Source of the DNA: Planktophila sp965267775
GTDB taxonomy: Bacteria > Actinomycetota > Actinomycetes > Nanopelagicales > Nanopelagicaceae
DNA: 64,000 nt
Reading direction: 5' to 3'
Assembly (NCBI GenBank): GCA_965267775.1
Contig: OZ254140.1
Location: forward strand, 620,001-684,000
Each line of letters opens with the position of its first letter. Within the stretch, counting starts at the first letter, position 1. This document shows positions 53,514 to 61,376 of the stretch, piece after piece. The position numbers and the translations under genes are program-made. Below the pieces are notes generated by a model. That model was given only the letters and a program-made list of their open reading frames with translations. It was not told the origin of the DNA and did not search any database.

Positions 53514-54227
53514 ATGAGCGAATCACCATCTATCGCACTCGTCACAGGCGGAAATCGTGGCATCGGCTTGGCAATTGCGACCAGCCTCAAGGCGGCAGGC
53601 CATCGCGTAGTAATCACCTATCGAAGCGGTACGCCACCCGAGGGCTTTGATGCAGTGCAGATGGATGTCACCTCAACAGAGTCGGTCGATGCAGGTTTTG
53701 CCAAGATTGAAGCCGAGATTGGCCAGCCAGAGATCATCGTTGCAAATGCGGGAATCACTAAAGACACACTTGTGATGCGCATGAGCGATGAAGATTTTGA
53801 GAGCGTTATCAATGCCAACCTCACCGGAGCCTTTCGTGTTTCAAAACGAGCCACTAAGGGACTTCTCAAACTCAAGCGCGGCCGACTTATCTTTATCGGC
53901 TCTGTCGTCGGAGGGGTAGGTGCTGCAGGACAAGTTAATTACTCAGCATCAAAGTCAGGTCTCGTTGGAATGGCACGCTCATTTGCTCGTGAGCTTGGAA
54001 GCCGCGGCATCACTGCAAATGTGATTGCTCCCGGCTTTGTCGAGACCGATATGACTGCAGAATTAGATGAGAGCAGGCGCTCAAATATCGCCGCACAGGT
54101 TCCACTTGGGCGTTTCTCTTCCGCTGATGAAATCGCAGATGTCGTAACATTTATTGCTTCACCTCAGGCAAGTTACATCACTGGCGCACTGATTCCAGTT
54201 GATGGCGGATTAGGAATGGGTCATTAA
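53514..54227 (+). CDS. fabG: 3-oxoacyl-[ACP] reductase
   Basis: 237 residues, short-chain dehydrogenase. TGGNRGIGLA (11-20) binds NADPH; catalytic S130, Y143 and K147 (YSASK) with N102 are in place. It reduces 3-ketoacyl-ACP in type II fatty-acid synthesis. Pairing with fabI one base downstream matches mabA-inhA of mycobacteria, so this is the dedicated FabG and not a general alcohol dehydrogenase. Confidence 0.95.
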   Translation: MSESPSIALVTGGNRGIGLAIATSLKAAGHRVVITYRSGTPPEGFDAVQMDVTSTESVDAGFAKIEAEIGQPEIIVANAGITKDTLVMRMSDEDFESVINANLTGAFRVSKRATKGLLKLKRGRLIFIGSVVGGVGAAGQVNYSASKSGLVGMARSFARELGSRGITANVIAPGFVETDMTAELDESRRSNIAAQVPLGRFSSADEIADVVTFIASPQASYITGALIPVDGGLGMGH

Positions 54228-54228
54228 T

Positions 54229-54996
54229 ATGGGAATCCTCCAAGGCAAGAACATCCTGGTGACGGGAGTTCTCACAGATGGATCGATCGCTTTTCATATC
54301 GCGCGACTTGCTCAAGAAGAGGGTGCAAACGTTGTTCTCACCGGATTCGGTCGCGGCCTTAGCCTGACAACTCGCATCGCTGGGCGACTTCCACAGATGC
54401 CACCGATTATCGAACTCGATGTCACCAATCAAGAGCATCTCGATGGCCTCGCTGAAGAGGTGAAGAAGTATCTGCCACATCTCGATGGCGTAGTTCACTC
54501 CATTGGCTTTGCACCAGAGTCTGCTCTCGGTGGAAACTTTCTCAATACAGAGTGGCCTGATGTTGCAACCGCGGTGCAGATCTCTGCATATTCTTTGAAA
54601 TCGCTCACTCTTGCATGTCGTCCACTCATGAAGAACGGTGGCTCAGTAGTGGGCCTCGACTTCGATGCCCAGGTTGCATGGCCTCTCTATGACTGGATGG
54701 GAATTGCAAAGGCGGCTCTTGAATCAACAAGCCGTTATCTCGCGAAGTACCTTGGCTCTGAAAACATTCGCGTCAATCTTGTCGCAGCAGGTCCCATCAG
54801 TACCGTTGCAGCAAAGTCGATTCCGGGCTTCGCTCGCTTCAAGGAACTCTGGGATGAGCGCAGTCCAATGGCGTGGGATGTAACAGATCCAGTTCCTGCA
54901 GCACAGGCAACTGTCGCTCTCTTAAGCGATTGGTTCCCTAAGACAACTGCAGAGATCATCCACGTTGACGGTGGATATCATGCAATGGGTGGCTAA
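54229..54996 (+). CDS. fabI: Enoyl-[ACP] reductase (NADH), InhA/FabI type
   Basis: 255 residues. KNILVTGVLTDGSIAFHIA (7-25) is the InhA-like cofactor loop; Y154 and K161 form the YX6K pair specific to enoyl reductases, with F145 in LDFDA matching InhA Phe149. It carries out the last reduction in each round of fatty-acid elongation. The C-terminal EIIHVDGGYHAMGG matches the family. The next gene overlaps its 3' end by 17 nt. Confidence 0.96.
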   Translation: MGILQGKNILVTGVLTDGSIAFHIARLAQEEGANVVLTGFGRGLSLTTRIAGRLPQMPPIIELDVTNQEHLDGLAEEVKKYLPHLDGVVHSIGFAPESALGGNFLNTEWPDVATAVQISAYSLKSLTLACRPLMKNGGSVVGLDFDAQVAWPLYDWMGIAKAALESTSRYLAKYLGSENIRVNLVAAGPISTVAAKSIPGFARFKELWDERSPMAWDVTDPVPAAQATVALLSDWFPKTTAEIIHVDGGYHAMGG

Positions 54997-55609
54997 GAAA
55001 GAGATCGCGATTGCGGTGATTTTCTTGCCGCTTCTGGTTGGAATTCTGACTGCTTTCTTCGCCGATGAGATTGCTCCCGATTCGAGTCTTCCGCCAACTC
55101 TTACCTGCTTTGAGAGTTCTACTGCAACGCTAAGAGTTACTACAGCTGACCAGTGCATCGCACCACTCATCTCTCTTGGGAATTCACCTCTCTCCGATAG
55201 CGCAACGGCTTCAGGCAACGTTGTTGCCCTCAACCCAATTCTTCAGGCTCGTTTTGGTGCAGCGCAGGTAGCTGCCGAACTTGAAGGAGTTCATCTCTAC
55301 ATCACATCTGGATTTAGAGATGAGTCGAGACAGGCAGTTCTCTTCGCAAATGCAATCAAGAAATATGGAAGTGAGAGCGAGGCGGCTAAATGGGTTCTGC
55401 CGCCACAGTTCTCTCATCACCCACACGGATTGGCGATTGATGTGAACTATCCAGGCGATCGTCCTGGCGCCGAATGGCTAGAAAGCAATGGTTCTCGATT
55501 CGGGCTCTGTCGCGTCTATGCCAACGAGTGGTGGCATTTCGAAGGCGTCATCGCGCCGGGGGAGAGCTGCCCCGAGATGGCGGCCAATGCCCTCGTGGAT
55601 ATGCGGTAA
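54980..55609 (+). CDS. Membrane-anchored D-alanyl-D-alanine carboxypeptidase-like protein (VanY family)
   Basis: 209 residues from ATG 54980, which has GGTGG a few bases upstream and overlaps fabI. One N-terminal helix (about 8-27) anchors or exports it. The peptidase M15 domain shows SGFRDESRQAVLF, the zinc site SHHPHGLAIDV and the second site EWWHFEG, so all catalytic residues look intact. It probably trims peptidoglycan stem peptides outside the membrane. Family members also include L,D- and D,D-endopeptidases, so the exact bond is open. Confidence 0.88.
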   Translation: MQWVAKKEIAIAVIFLPLLVGILTAFFADEIAPDSSLPPTLTCFESSTATLRVTTADQCIAPLISLGNSPLSDSATASGNVVALNPILQARFGAAQVAAELEGVHLYITSGFRDESRQAVLFANAIKKYGSESEAAKWVLPPQFSHHPHGLAIDVNYPGDRPGAEWLESNGSRFGLCRVYANEWWHFEGVIAPGESCPEMAANALVDMR

Positions 55610-55620
55610 TTTGCCTCGAT

Positions 55621-55649
55621 TTCTCATCTAGGCCACCTTCCTTTAGAAT
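55621..55649 (+). promoter_or_regulatory. Promoter candidate for infC-rpmI-rplT
   Basis: TTCTCA (55621-55626) and TAGAAT (55644-55649) are 17 nt apart and match consensus at 4/6 and 5/6. Predicted +1 near 55656, leaving a leader of about 160 nt. Confidence 0.55.
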
Positions 55650-55682
55650 TACCGAAGACCAGTAGCCCCGGCTGCTGCAAGA

Positions 55683-55805
55683 GGAGTTCGCACTCCCACC
55701 TCCGTAAGCGTTTAGCTCGGATTGGTTTGTCAGGTAAAACCCTTCAAGGGTTTTCTTGTTCGGTGCGCGCTTTCTTTCAGCGCTTGAGTTACACGAAACC
55801 GAACA
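55683..55805 (+). promoter_or_regulatory. Structured infC leader (ribosomal-protein-type 5' UTR)
   Basis: Three hairpins can be drawn. GGAGT/ACTCC at 55683-55687 and 55692-55696. AAAACCC/GGGTTTT at 55736-55742 and 55748-55754, followed by C-T-T-G. TGTTCGGT/ACCGAACA at 55757-55764 and 55798-55805, enclosing GCGCT/AGCGC (55767-55771 and 55779-55783). The last arm ends right at the infC Shine-Dalgarno AGAGGA (55805-55810), so folding could hide or present the ribosome site. infC-rpmI-rplT leaders in other bacteria are bound by L20 or respond to IF3; whether this one does is inference. Confidence 0.6.
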
Positions 55806-55816
55806 GAGGAATAGAA

Positions 55817-56404
55817 ATCACCACTGACCCACGCATCAATGATCGAATCCGCACACCACAGGTTCGTCTGATCAATTACACAGGCGAGCAAGTTGGAGTT
55901 GTTGATATCGAGGCTGCTTTGGCGATGGCGGATGAAATCGGACTCGATCTCGTTGAGATTGCGGCTGAGGCCAATCCACCCGTATGCAAGATCATGGACT
56001 TCGGAAAGTACAAGTACGAAGTTGCACAGAAGGCACGCGAAGCTCGTCAGAACCAGACACATATTGTTGTTAAGGAAGTTCGCCTTACACCGAAGATTGA
56101 AAATCACGATTACGAGACAAAGCGCTCTGCAGTCGAGAAGTTCCTCAAGGGTGGCGACAAAGTGAAGATCACTATGAAGTTCCGTGGGCGTGAACAAACA
56201 CGTCCAGAGCTCGGCTTCAAACTCTTACAGCGTCTTGCAGAAGATGTGAAAGAGATTGCCTTCGTTGAATTCGCCCCAAAGCAAGAGGGACGAAATATGA
56301 CGATGGTTCTCGGTCCTACAAAGAAGAAGACCGAGGCAGTTGCAGAGCAGAAGGCGGCGCGAGCTGCTAAAGCAAAAGCTGCTGAAGAAGCAGCAGCAGA
56401 GTAA
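55817..56404 (+). CDS. infC: Translation initiation factor IF-3, with an ATC start codon
   Basis: 195 residues. The N-terminal TTDPRINDRIRTPQVRLI and the central DLVEIAAEANPPVCKIMDFGKY are IF-3 signatures; the C-terminal domain has KEVRLTPKIENHDYETK. No ATG or GTG precedes this conserved beginning; ATC at 55817 has AGAGGA (55805-55810) 6 nt upstream and gives the expected N-terminus. Rare starts (ATT, ATC) are known for infC because IF-3 discriminates against them and so limits its own synthesis. An open frame back to TTG 55727 covers the leader hairpins and is not believed. The end is an Ala/Lys/Glu-rich tail. Confidence 0.92.
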   Translation: MTTDPRINDRIRTPQVRLINYTGEQVGVVDIEAALAMADEIGLDLVEIAAEANPPVCKIMDFGKYKYEVAQKAREARQNQTHIVVKEVRLTPKIENHDYETKRSAVEKFLKGGDKVKITMKFRGREQTRPELGFKLLQRLAEDVKEIAFVEFAPKQEGRNMTMVLGPTKKKTEAVAEQKAARAAKAKAAEEAAAE

Positions 56405-56451
56405 GAATTAATTTTCAAACACGACGAAGTAATAAGTAATAGGAGAATGAA

Positions 56452-56649
56452 ATGCCAAAGATGAAGACCCACAGTGGCGCGAAGAAGACTTTTCGCGTTA
56501 CAGGTTCAGGAAAAATCATGCATGAGCGTGCAGGCAAGCGCCACCTTTTGGAGCACAAGTCATCACGTGTTACTCGTCGTATGAGCCAGGAACAGTCAGC
56601 AAAGCCAACAGTCACAATGACAGCCAAGCGCATGCTTGGTTTGAAGTAG
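56452..56649 (+). CDS. rpmI: 50S ribosomal protein L35
   Basis: 65 residues, PKMKTHSGAKKTFRVTGSGK at the start, highly basic throughout. AGGAG at 56440-56444 precedes the ATG. It binds 23S rRNA in the large subunit. Located between infC and rplT as in nearly all bacteria. Confidence 0.97.
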   Translation: MPKMKTHSGAKKTFRVTGSGKIMHERAGKRHLLEHKSSRVTRRMSQEQSAKPTVTMTAKRMLGLK

Positions 56650-56661
56650 GGGGGATAACCG

Positions 56662-57027
56662 ATGAGAGTAAAGCGCGGAGTACACGCAGCTAAGAAGCGT
56701 CGCACAACCCTCGAGCGTGCAAGCGGATATCGCGGACAGCGCTCACGTCTTTTCACAAAGGCGAAGGAGCAAGTAACGCACTCAATGGTCTATGCATTTA
56801 ATGACCGCAAGGATAAGAAGGGCGACTTCCGTCAGCTCTGGATCCAGCGTATTAATGCAGCAGCTCGTGAGAACGGCATGACATACAACCGTCTTATCCA
56901 GGGACTTAAGCTCTCTGGTCTTGAGGTTGACCGTCGTATCCTTTCTGATCTCGCTACAAATGATCCAGCTGCATTCAAGGTTCTTGTTGAAGTTGCACGT
57001 ACACACGTTGCAGCAGCATCAAAGTAA
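56662..57027 (+). CDS. rplT: 50S ribosomal protein L20
   Basis: 121 residues. RVKRGVHAAKKRRTTLERASGYRG begins the long basic N-terminal helix; NRLIQGLKLSGLEVDRRILSDLA is the globular domain. L20 is needed early in 50S assembly and in several bacteria represses its own operon by binding the leader. GGGGGGAT at 56649-56656 supplies the ribosome site. Confidence 0.97.
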   Translation: MRVKRGVHAAKKRRTTLERASGYRGQRSRLFTKAKEQVTHSMVYAFNDRKDKKGDFRQLWIQRINAAARENGMTYNRLIQGLKLSGLEVDRRILSDLATNDPAAFKVLVEVARTHVAAASK

Positions 57028-57037
57028 TCTGAACGCA

Positions 57038-57043
57038 TAGATT
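57038..57043 (+). promoter_or_regulatory. Possible -10 box for the rRNA methyltransferase gene
   Basis: TAGATT ends 7 nt before the ATG at 57051, and there is no Shine-Dalgarno, so the gene may have its own leaderless transcript after rplT. Confidence 0.4.
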
Positions 57044-57050
57044 CATACCA

Positions 57051-57854
57051 ATGATTGAGAGCCTTCACTCGCCACACGTTGCGCGAGTGAAGGCTCTTAT
57101 TGGTTCTCGGGGCGTGAAAGAACGTCGCGAAGCAGGGCTCTTTATCGCCGAAGGGCTGCAGGCCGCCCGTGAAGCGTTGACGGCAGATGGCGCACCATTT
57201 ATTAAGAATCTTTATGTAACCAACTCTGGACTACTTAAGCTCTCAGAGTTTGATCTCAATGAAGTCGATGTATATGAAGTAACTGACGCCGTGATGGCAG
57301 AGATGACTTCGACTGTAACGCCTCAGGGAATTCTCGCCCTCTGCACCGTTCCTCGTCGAGAAATATCAGAACTCGCACCTCTTGCAGATAAGAAGAGTGC
57401 TCGCATCGTCTATCTCAATGAAATTCAAGATCCAGGAAATGCCGGCACAATCTTGCGAACGGCAGATGCAATGGGAGTCGATGCCGTCGTGACATCGCCT
57501 GGAAGCGTTGATATGTATTCTCCTAAGGTTGTCCGCGCTACAGCTGGTTCTCTCTGGCACCTTCCGCTCTTTGAATCAATTCCATTCGCAGAGCTTTCGA
57601 CAATCCTTCCTTCAGCTAAGCCACTCTTGCTCTCATCTCATGCAAAAGCCTCAATCCTTGATCTTCCCCTCACTGATTCATACATCTCAATCTTCGGCAA
57701 CGAGGCTAGGGGAGTAGATGCCCAATCTCTTGGTCTCAGCGAATCTTCAATTACATCGGTCACTATTCCGATGGTCGGTCGCGCTGAAAGTCTTAATCTC
57801 TCAGCGGCAGCCTCGATAGTTATCTTCACTCTTTCTAGAGGGCTTGCAGGTTAG
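57051..57854 (+). CDS. TrmH/SpoU-family RNA 2'-O-methyltransferase
   Basis: 267 residues. An N-terminal substrate-binding domain (VKALIGSRGVKERREAGLFIAEG) is followed by the knotted SPOUT domain with motif 1 NEIQDPGNAGTILRTADAMG, motif 2 IFGNEARGVDA and motif 3 SLNLSAAASIVIF. It methylates a ribose in rRNA or tRNA with S-adenosylmethionine. The place between rplT and pheS is that of mycobacterial tsnR; the exact target nucleotide is not known here. The 3' end ends 10 nt before pheS. Confidence 0.9.
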   Translation: MIESLHSPHVARVKALIGSRGVKERREAGLFIAEGLQAAREALTADGAPFIKNLYVTNSGLLKLSEFDLNEVDVYEVTDAVMAEMTSTVTPQGILALCTVPRREISELAPLADKKSARIVYLNEIQDPGNAGTILRTADAMGVDAVVTSPGSVDMYSPKVVRATAGSLWHLPLFESIPFAELSTILPSAKPLLLSSHAKASILDLPLTDSYISIFGNEARGVDAQSLGLSESSITSVTIPMVGRAESLNLSAAASIVIFTLSRGLAG

Positions 57855-57857
57855 ACT
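57852..57857 (+). promoter_or_regulatory. Possible -10 box for pheS-pheT
   Basis: TAGACT ends 7 nt before the pheS ATG and overlaps the stop of the upstream gene. No Shine-Dalgarno precedes the ATG. Confidence 0.45.
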
Positions 57858-57864
57858 TCGCCCC

Positions 57865-58872
57865 ATGAATCTCCAGGAAATTCAAGGTTGGGTCAGCGAT
57901 GCTGAGAAGGCATTTGCAGCTGCAGGCGACCTCGATGCCCTGAAGGTCGCACGCCTTGCCCACGTTGGAGATAAGGCGCCCATCTCTCTTGCAAGTCGCG
58001 CACTCGGATCTCTCTCGCCCGATGAGAAGGCATCTGCAGGTAAGGTCATCGGAGAGGCGAAGGCCGAGCTCGGTCGCCTTCTCGCTGAGGCAACATCAAA
58101 ACTTGAGGCAGAGCGAGATGCGCGCGTTCTTATTGAAGAAGTTGTCGATATTACCCTTCCGGTTCAGCGCTCTCATCGCGGTGGATTACATCCCATCTCA
58201 ATCATTAAAAATGAAGTCTCTGATTTCTTTATTGAGCAAGGCTTCTCAGTTGAAGAGGGTCCTGAACTTGAATCAGGGTGGCTCAACTTTGATGCGCTCA
58301 ATATTCCTGCGGATCACCCAGCACGAACGATGCAAGATACTTTCTACATCGAACCAGTTGAATCAGGAATGGTTCTCCGTACCCAAACTTCACCTGTACA
58401 AATTCGCACGATGCTCACTCAGCAACCGCCTATCTACGTTATTAGCCCAGGTCGCACCTTCCGTGCAGATGAACTCGATGCAACACATAGCCCTGTCTTC
58501 CATCAAGTCGAAGGGCTTGTTGTCGATAAGGGCATCAATATGTCTCACCTCAAGGGGACTTTAGATAACTTTGCCCGCCACATGTTTGGCGATGATGTAA
58601 CAACTCGTCTGCGACCATCATTCTTTCCCTTCACTGAGCCAAGCGCTGAAGTTGATATCTTCTTCAACGGTCGCTGGATCGAGTGGGGAGGCTGCGGAAT
58701 GGTCAACCCAAAGGTCTTGGCAACATGTGGAATCGATACCAGTGTCTACTCAGGGTTCGCATTTGGAATGGGACTTGAGCGCACGTTGATGGTTCGTCAT
58801 GGAATTACAGATATGCACGACATCGTAGAAGGCGATCTTCGCTTCACCCGTCAGTTTGGAGTGGGGCTATAA
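57865..58872 (+). CDS. pheS: Phenylalanyl-tRNA synthetase alpha subunit
   Basis: 335 residues from ATG 57865; the seven in-frame residues before it overlap the upstream gene. An N-terminal coiled coil (about 1-85) binds tRNA. Class II motifs follow: motif 2 GRTFRADELDATHSPVFHQVEG and motif 3 GFAFGMGLERTLM, plus the phenylalanine pocket. It charges tRNA-Phe as an alpha2-beta2 tetramer with PheT, whose ATG follows at once. Confidence 0.97.
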   Translation: MNLQEIQGWVSDAEKAFAAAGDLDALKVARLAHVGDKAPISLASRALGSLSPDEKASAGKVIGEAKAELGRLLAEATSKLEAERDARVLIEEVVDITLPVQRSHRGGLHPISIIKNEVSDFFIEQGFSVEEGPELESGWLNFDALNIPADHPARTMQDTFYIEPVESGMVLRTQTSPVQIRTMLTQQPPIYVISPGRTFRADELDATHSPVFHQVEGLVVDKGINMSHLKGTLDNFARHMFGDDVTTRLRPSFFPFTEPSAEVDIFFNGRWIEWGGCGMVNPKVLATCGIDTSVYSGFAFGMGLERTLMVRHGITDMHDIVEGDLRFTRQFGVGL

Positions 58873-61329
58873 ATGCGCGCACCATTATCTTGGATTAAGG
58901 AATTCGTTGAAATTCCTTCAACTATTACTGCAGACCAAATCTCTAATGCACTTATTCGAGTTGGTTTCGAAGTAGAAGAGATCATCACGCAAGGCTCTGA
59001 TCTCACTGGTCCATTGAAATTTGGAAAAGTACTATCCATTGAAGAGATAACAGAATTCAAGAAGCCAATTCGCTATGTCGGTCTCGATTGCGGAGAAGGC
59101 GAGACTCGTTATGTAATCTGCGGCGCCACCAACTTCGCAGTCGGAGATATTGTCTGCGTGGCAATTCCTGGCGCAATTCTTCCTGGCAATTTTGCTATCT
59201 CTGCACGCGAAACTTATGGCAAGACTTCCAATGGAATGATCTGTTCTGGCCGCGAACTCGGAATCAGCGAAGATCACGCTGGAATCATGACCTTTGTTGA
59301 AGGAAGCGTAGAGATTGGTGCAGATGCAATTGCCGCACTTGAAATCAACGATGTGATCTTCGATATCGCAGTCAATCCCGATCGTGGCTATGCCTTGAGC
59401 ATCCGTGGCGTGGCTCGTGAGGTTGCCGCCTCTCTCGGTCTCAAGTATTCAGATCCCGTAGATGCGCTTCGTACTGTGAAATTTGAGAATTCAGGAAAAG
59501 GCGTATCGGCCAAGATCGTAGATAGAGATGCGGCAAGCGTTTTCTACCTTCGTACCCTCTCTGACTTTGATCAAAGTGCGCGCACCCCAATCTGGATGCA
59601 ACGTCGCATCGAGAAGATGGGGATGCGCTCGATCTCCCTCGTAGTAGATATCACCAACTATGTAATGCTCGAGCTCGGCCAGCCGCTCCACGCATTTGAT
59701 GCAGATAAAATTTCAGGTGGTCTCTCCATCAAGCGCGCAGGTTCAGCAGAGAAGTTCACTACTCTCGATGGTCAAGAACGCACTCTCAACTCTGATGACC
59801 TCATGGTCTGGGATGACGCAAAGCCTTTGGCACTTGCCGGCACGATGGGCGGTCTCGAATCAGAGATCACCGAGACAACTACTCGCATCGCAGTCGAGGC
59901 TGTTCGCTTTAATCCCGTTGCAATCGCAAAGAATTCACGTCGCCACAAGCTCTCATCAGAGGCTTCGCGCCGCCTAGAGAGAAGTGTCGATCCTTCATTG
60001 GCAGAGTTCGCTTCTGCGCGATTTGTGCAGCTCCTCACAACGCTTTCACCTGCTCAACATGTTGAGACAGTCATTGATGGTGAGCCACGCTTTGCACCAG
60101 TGGTGAAGGTGGATCCTGCCTACGTTGCTTCAGTATTAGGAATCGAAATCACTCCAGCAGAGATTGCAGCGCATCTTCGCTCAGTTGGATGCGATGTCGA
60201 TGAGAAGAGCTTTGAGGTAGATCCACCATCATGGCGCTCGGATTTACTACAACCTGCCGACTTTGTTGAGGAAGTTGCTCGCATGGTCGGTTACGACAAG
60301 ATTCCATCAATACTTCCTCCACGCCCAAAGCATGCTTCACTTACGCCAACACAGAAGCGTCGCCGTGCAATCGCAAGCATGCTCGCTAGCCGAGGGTTCG
60401 CTGAAGTTCAGACTTTTCCTTTCACCAATCAAGAGACAATTGATTCGATGGGTTTTGTGGGGGAGCGCGCAGCTACCTATCGCATAGCTAATCCAATGTC
60501 AGAGGAATTTCCGTTGATGCGAGTGCATCTCGTTCCAGGTCTGATTGAAGTGGCCCAACGCAATATCAGCCGTGGGGCAAAAGACTTCGCCATCTTTGAG
60601 ATGGGATCGATCTTCCGCAGCGCTCAGAAGTTAATTCCAGCTATTTCACCTGAGCTTGGGCAACGTCCAGAGCAATCCATTATTGATGCCATTACCTCAA
60701 GCGTTCCGCCTCAGGCTTATCACGTCGCTGGGCTGCTCCTCGGAAAGGTTGAGAATTCAGATTGGCAGGGAGCTGCACGTAGCTATACATGGCAAGATGC
60801 CATCGCTTACGCGCAAGATATTCTCCAGCTCTGTAATCTCAATTGGACAATCAAACGTTCAGATTTTGCACCGTGGCACCCAGGTCGATGTGCAGAATTA
60901 ATTGTTGATGGCAAGGCCGTTGCACATGCCGGAGAACTTCACCCTCGTATCGTTGCTGCATATGGCCTTCCTGAGCGATCTGTGGCCTTTGCAGTGGGAT
61001 TGAGCGCTCTTCCGGATACTCACTTAGTTCGTCCTTTCTCTGTAGGTACGATGCCTGCTGCTCTTCAAGATGTCGCTCTGATTGTCGATGAAAGCGTTGC
61101 GGCAGGCGATGTTGAAGCAGCTCTACGTGCTGGGGCGGGAGATCTCCTAGAATCAATCTCGCTCTTTGATCGCTACGACAAGATTGGCGATGGGAAGATT
61201 TCGCTCGCATTCTCACTCGTTTTCCGCGCCAGCGACCGGACTTTAACTGGCGCTGAAATTACAGCGGCCCGCGAGGCAGCAGTGGCTCATGCCGAGAAGC
61301 TCACAGGGGCTGTACTCCGCACAATCTAG
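58873..61329 (+). CDS. pheT: Phenylalanyl-tRNA synthetase beta subunit
   Basis: 818 residues, full length. It has an N-terminal tRNA-binding OB domain (GKVLSIEEITEFKKPIRYV, about 54-72) and the B3/B4 editing domain (about 210-380, with PLHAFDADKISG). The B5 domain (about 400-470) and a C-terminal anticodon-binding FDX-ACB domain (RPFSVGTMPAALQDVALIVDE onward) follow. No gap to pheS. No terminator is visible in the 47 nt before argC. Confidence 0.97.
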   Translation: MRAPLSWIKEFVEIPSTITADQISNALIRVGFEVEEIITQGSDLTGPLKFGKVLSIEEITEFKKPIRYVGLDCGEGETRYVICGATNFAVGDIVCVAIPGAILPGNFAISARETYGKTSNGMICSGRELGISEDHAGIMTFVEGSVEIGADAIAALEINDVIFDIAVNPDRGYALSIRGVAREVAASLGLKYSDPVDALRTVKFENSGKGVSAKIVDRDAASVFYLRTLSDFDQSARTPIWMQRRIEKMGMRSISLVVDITNYVMLELGQPLHAFDADKISGGLSIKRAGSAEKFTTLDGQERTLNSDDLMVWDDAKPLALAGTMGGLESEITETTTRIAVEAVRFNPVAIAKNSRRHKLSSEASRRLERSVDPSLAEFASARFVQLLTTLSPAQHVETVIDGEPRFAPVVKVDPAYVASVLGIEITPAEIAAHLRSVGCDVDEKSFEVDPPSWRSDLLQPADFVEEVARMVGYDKIPSILPPRPKHASLTPTQKRRRAIASMLASRGFAEVQTFPFTNQETIDSMGFVGERAATYRIANPMSEEFPLMRVHLVPGLIEVAQRNISRGAKDFAIFEMGSIFRSAQKLIPAISPELGQRPEQSIIDAITSSVPPQAYHVAGLLLGKVENSDWQGAARSYTWQDAIAYAQDILQLCNLNWTIKRSDFAPWHPGRCAELIVDGKAVAHAGELHPRIVAAYGLPERSVAFAVGLSALPDTHLVRPFSVGTMPAALQDVALIVDESVAAGDVEAALRAGAGDLLESISLFDRYDKIGDGKISLAFSLVFRASDRTLTGAEITAAREAAVAHAEKLTGAVLRTI

Positions 61330-61332
61330 TCT

Positions 61333-61370
61333 GCATAAATATGCAATCAATTGCATATTTATGCTAAATT
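61333..61370 (+). promoter_or_regulatory. argC operator/promoter: long perfect inverted repeat, ARG-box-like
   Basis: A 15-nt arm at 61333-61347 is the exact reverse complement of 61350-61364, with CA between. Each arm holds a smaller palindrome of the TGCAT-AAAT-ATGCA kind, like paired ARG boxes bound by ArgR hexamers. TAAATT (61365-61370) lies 6 nt before the ATG and TATGCT (61360-61365) is an alternative -10, so a bound repressor would cover the promoter. Confidence 0.65.
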
Positions 61371-61376
61371 AGACCC

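Noticed and set aside
55727..55816. N-terminal extension of infC from TTG 55727
   Set aside because: It covers the leader hairpins, has no ribosome site, and does not match IF-3 starts; the ATC at 55817 has an ideal Shine-Dalgarno.
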